Shown here one piece after another: positions 5,290 through 6,002 of a stretch of 6,002 bases of DNA. The stretch spans positions 1 to 6,002 of the forward strand of contig ONNU01000016.1 of NCBI GenBank assembly GCA_900319255.1, given 5' to 3'. Below the pieces are notes generated by a model. The model had not been told where the DNA came from. It saw only the letters and a program-made list of their open reading frames with translations, and made no database searches. Both the position numbers and the translations under genes were made by a program. The first letter of the stretch is position 1. Every line of letters starts with the position of its first letter. The stretch comes from an uncultured Eubacteriales bacterium (lineage in GTDB: Bacteria; Bacillota; Clostridia; Oscillospirales; Acutalibacteraceae).

Positions 5290-5640
5290 ATGAACAAAAA
5301 GATAGTATACATCATTCTATGGGCAGTAATAATATTTACGACCTTATTCAATATGGCTGTGGGCATCAACGCTCTGATAGCGCCGGCGCATGAAGAAATA
5401 TTATTCCGGGGACTGCCTCTTGAAATAGCCACAAAGCCCATATGGTTTGCATTATCCGGAGTTTCGGTCATTTTGCAGGCGGTGGCGGCAACTCTTCTGG
5501 TCGGCTATGACTCGAAAAGGGAAAAGGGCTTTATGCGTGATATCATACTGACGACTATTATCGGCATTATCTGCATTGGTTTTACGGTCATTCCTGTTAT
5601 CGGCGGTGTAGCTAAGCTTCTGAAGGGGTTCGGGATGTGA
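5290..5640 (+). CDS. Small three-helix membrane protein with EExxxR motif
   Basis: A 116-residue protein of unknown function. Three hydrophobic segments are visible at about 5-31, 51-73 and 84-111, with a charged loop (YDSKREKGFMRD) between the second and third. After the first helix comes APAHEEILFRG (31-41), an exact match to motif 1, EExxxR, of the CPBP (CAAX protease/Abi) family. The protein has only one histidine, H34, so the later FxxxH and HxxxN/D motifs of that family are missing. It is also far shorter than the usual 200-300 residues, so protease activity is not expected. The ATG at 5290 follows GGAG (5278-5281) at good spacing. No good promoter is seen between the preceding terminator and this start. 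Reading frame, hydrophobic pattern and ribosome site support a real gene. Confidence 0.75.
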   Translation: MNKKIVYIILWAVIIFTTLFNMAVGINALIAPAHEEILFRGLPLEIATKPIWFALSGVSVILQAVAATLLVGYDSKREKGFMRDIILTTIIGIICIGFTVIPVIGGVAKLLKGFGM

Positions 5641-6002
5641 AGATCAGTGAGGTTTTTGGGGCTTGGCTGGTTCGGTGGATTGTTATATTCTTACCTGAAT
5701 GAGAAGCCGGCATCTTCGCAAATATGATCCTACAGCCAAAGATGCGAAACCTTTATGATTCAGTGTGCCTGCAATTTTCCATTCAGACCGTGCAAAAAGT
5801 CATAGAATAACCCCTCCACCACACGCTGCGCATCGTGACAGGGGATGTAAAAAACGACGAAACGCACTTTGATTCTTCATAGCTATTGTGTCTCGTTTTA
5901 TTCATGCGGCAGGAATGGATGAATAGTAAATGATTGTGGATTTTACATTTTTCCTTTATTTATGATTTCTTCTGACCGCTGGCTTCTTCCGGGGGCAGCG
6001 GG
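5641..6002. other. Intergenic tail without a supported gene
   Basis: No credible coding sequence is seen on either strand; all frames are broken by stops within about 40 codons. Two dyads are present. The first is nested: CTGAAT/ATTCAG (5695-5700, 5758-5763) around GCATCTT/AAGATGC (5710-5716, 5739-5745). The second is AAAACGA/TCGTTTT (5851-5857, 5893-5899), with a 35-base loop and a T-rich end. The latter might act as a weak terminator. The window ends at a GC-rich stretch of unknown meaning. Confidence 0.5.
5695..5763. repeat. Nested inverted repeat with two possible inner stems
   Basis: An outer six-base pair (CTGAAT with ATTCAG) encloses a seven-base stem, GCATCTT (5710-5716) with AAGATGC (5739-5745). 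An overlapping alternative pairs TTCGCA (5715-5720) with TGCGAA (5743-5748). No T tract follows. Confidence 0.4.

Noticed and set aside
5760..5867. 35-codon open frame on the - strand with a protein-like look
   Set aside because: GTG start, no ribosome site, no recognised family; kept only as a hint of possible gene remains.

Overview
The window looks like chromosomal DNA of a low- to mid-GC Firmicute of class Clostridia, probably a Ruminococcus-like gut or rumen bacterium. This rests on the AT-rich intergenic DNA with clear sigma-A promoters, the GGAGG-type ribosome binding sites, the T-tailed intrinsic terminators, a DarB/CbpB-like CBS protein and a secreted DUF348-G5-3D protein. The genus is an inference. 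All six supported genes are on the + strand. There is no rRNA, tRNA, CRISPR array or transposase.

Layout. (1) 1-228: AT-rich DNA with an extended -10 promoter and a structured leader of about 140 nt. (2) 229-651: a 140-residue stand-alone CBS-pair protein, followed by a GC-rich patch of competing inverted repeats (657-744). (3) 809-1632: a promoter and a TatD-family metal-dependent hydrolase, closed by two back-to-back intrinsic terminators. (4) 1731-2480: a classical short-chain dehydrogenase/reductase. (5) 2533-3159: a protein that aligns with the flavin-dependent thymidylate synthase (ThyX) fold but has lost the RHR signature, followed by a strong terminator. (6) 3236-4039: about 800 bases without a gene but rich in signals: a candidate leftward promoter, repeats, a candidate WalR box, a GAAATTTG repeat set and a near-consensus sigma-A promoter. 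(7) 4040-5218: a secreted cell-wall protein (signal peptide, DUF348, G5, 3D) with its own terminator. (8) 5290-5640: a small three-helix membrane protein with an isolated EExxxR motif. (9) 5641-6002: no supported gene; inverted repeats only.

The genes do not form one pathway. Most seem to be separate transcription units, judging by the terminators and promoters between them. The SDR and ThyX-like genes may form a short two-gene unit, with no clear promoter of their own. TatD followed further on by a G5-3D protein recalls the Bacillus yabD-yabE order with other genes inserted. The points most worth following up are the degenerate ThyX-like protein, the WalR-type box upstream of the 3D wall protein, the isolated CPBP-like motif, and the possible leftward transcript in the long intergenic region.
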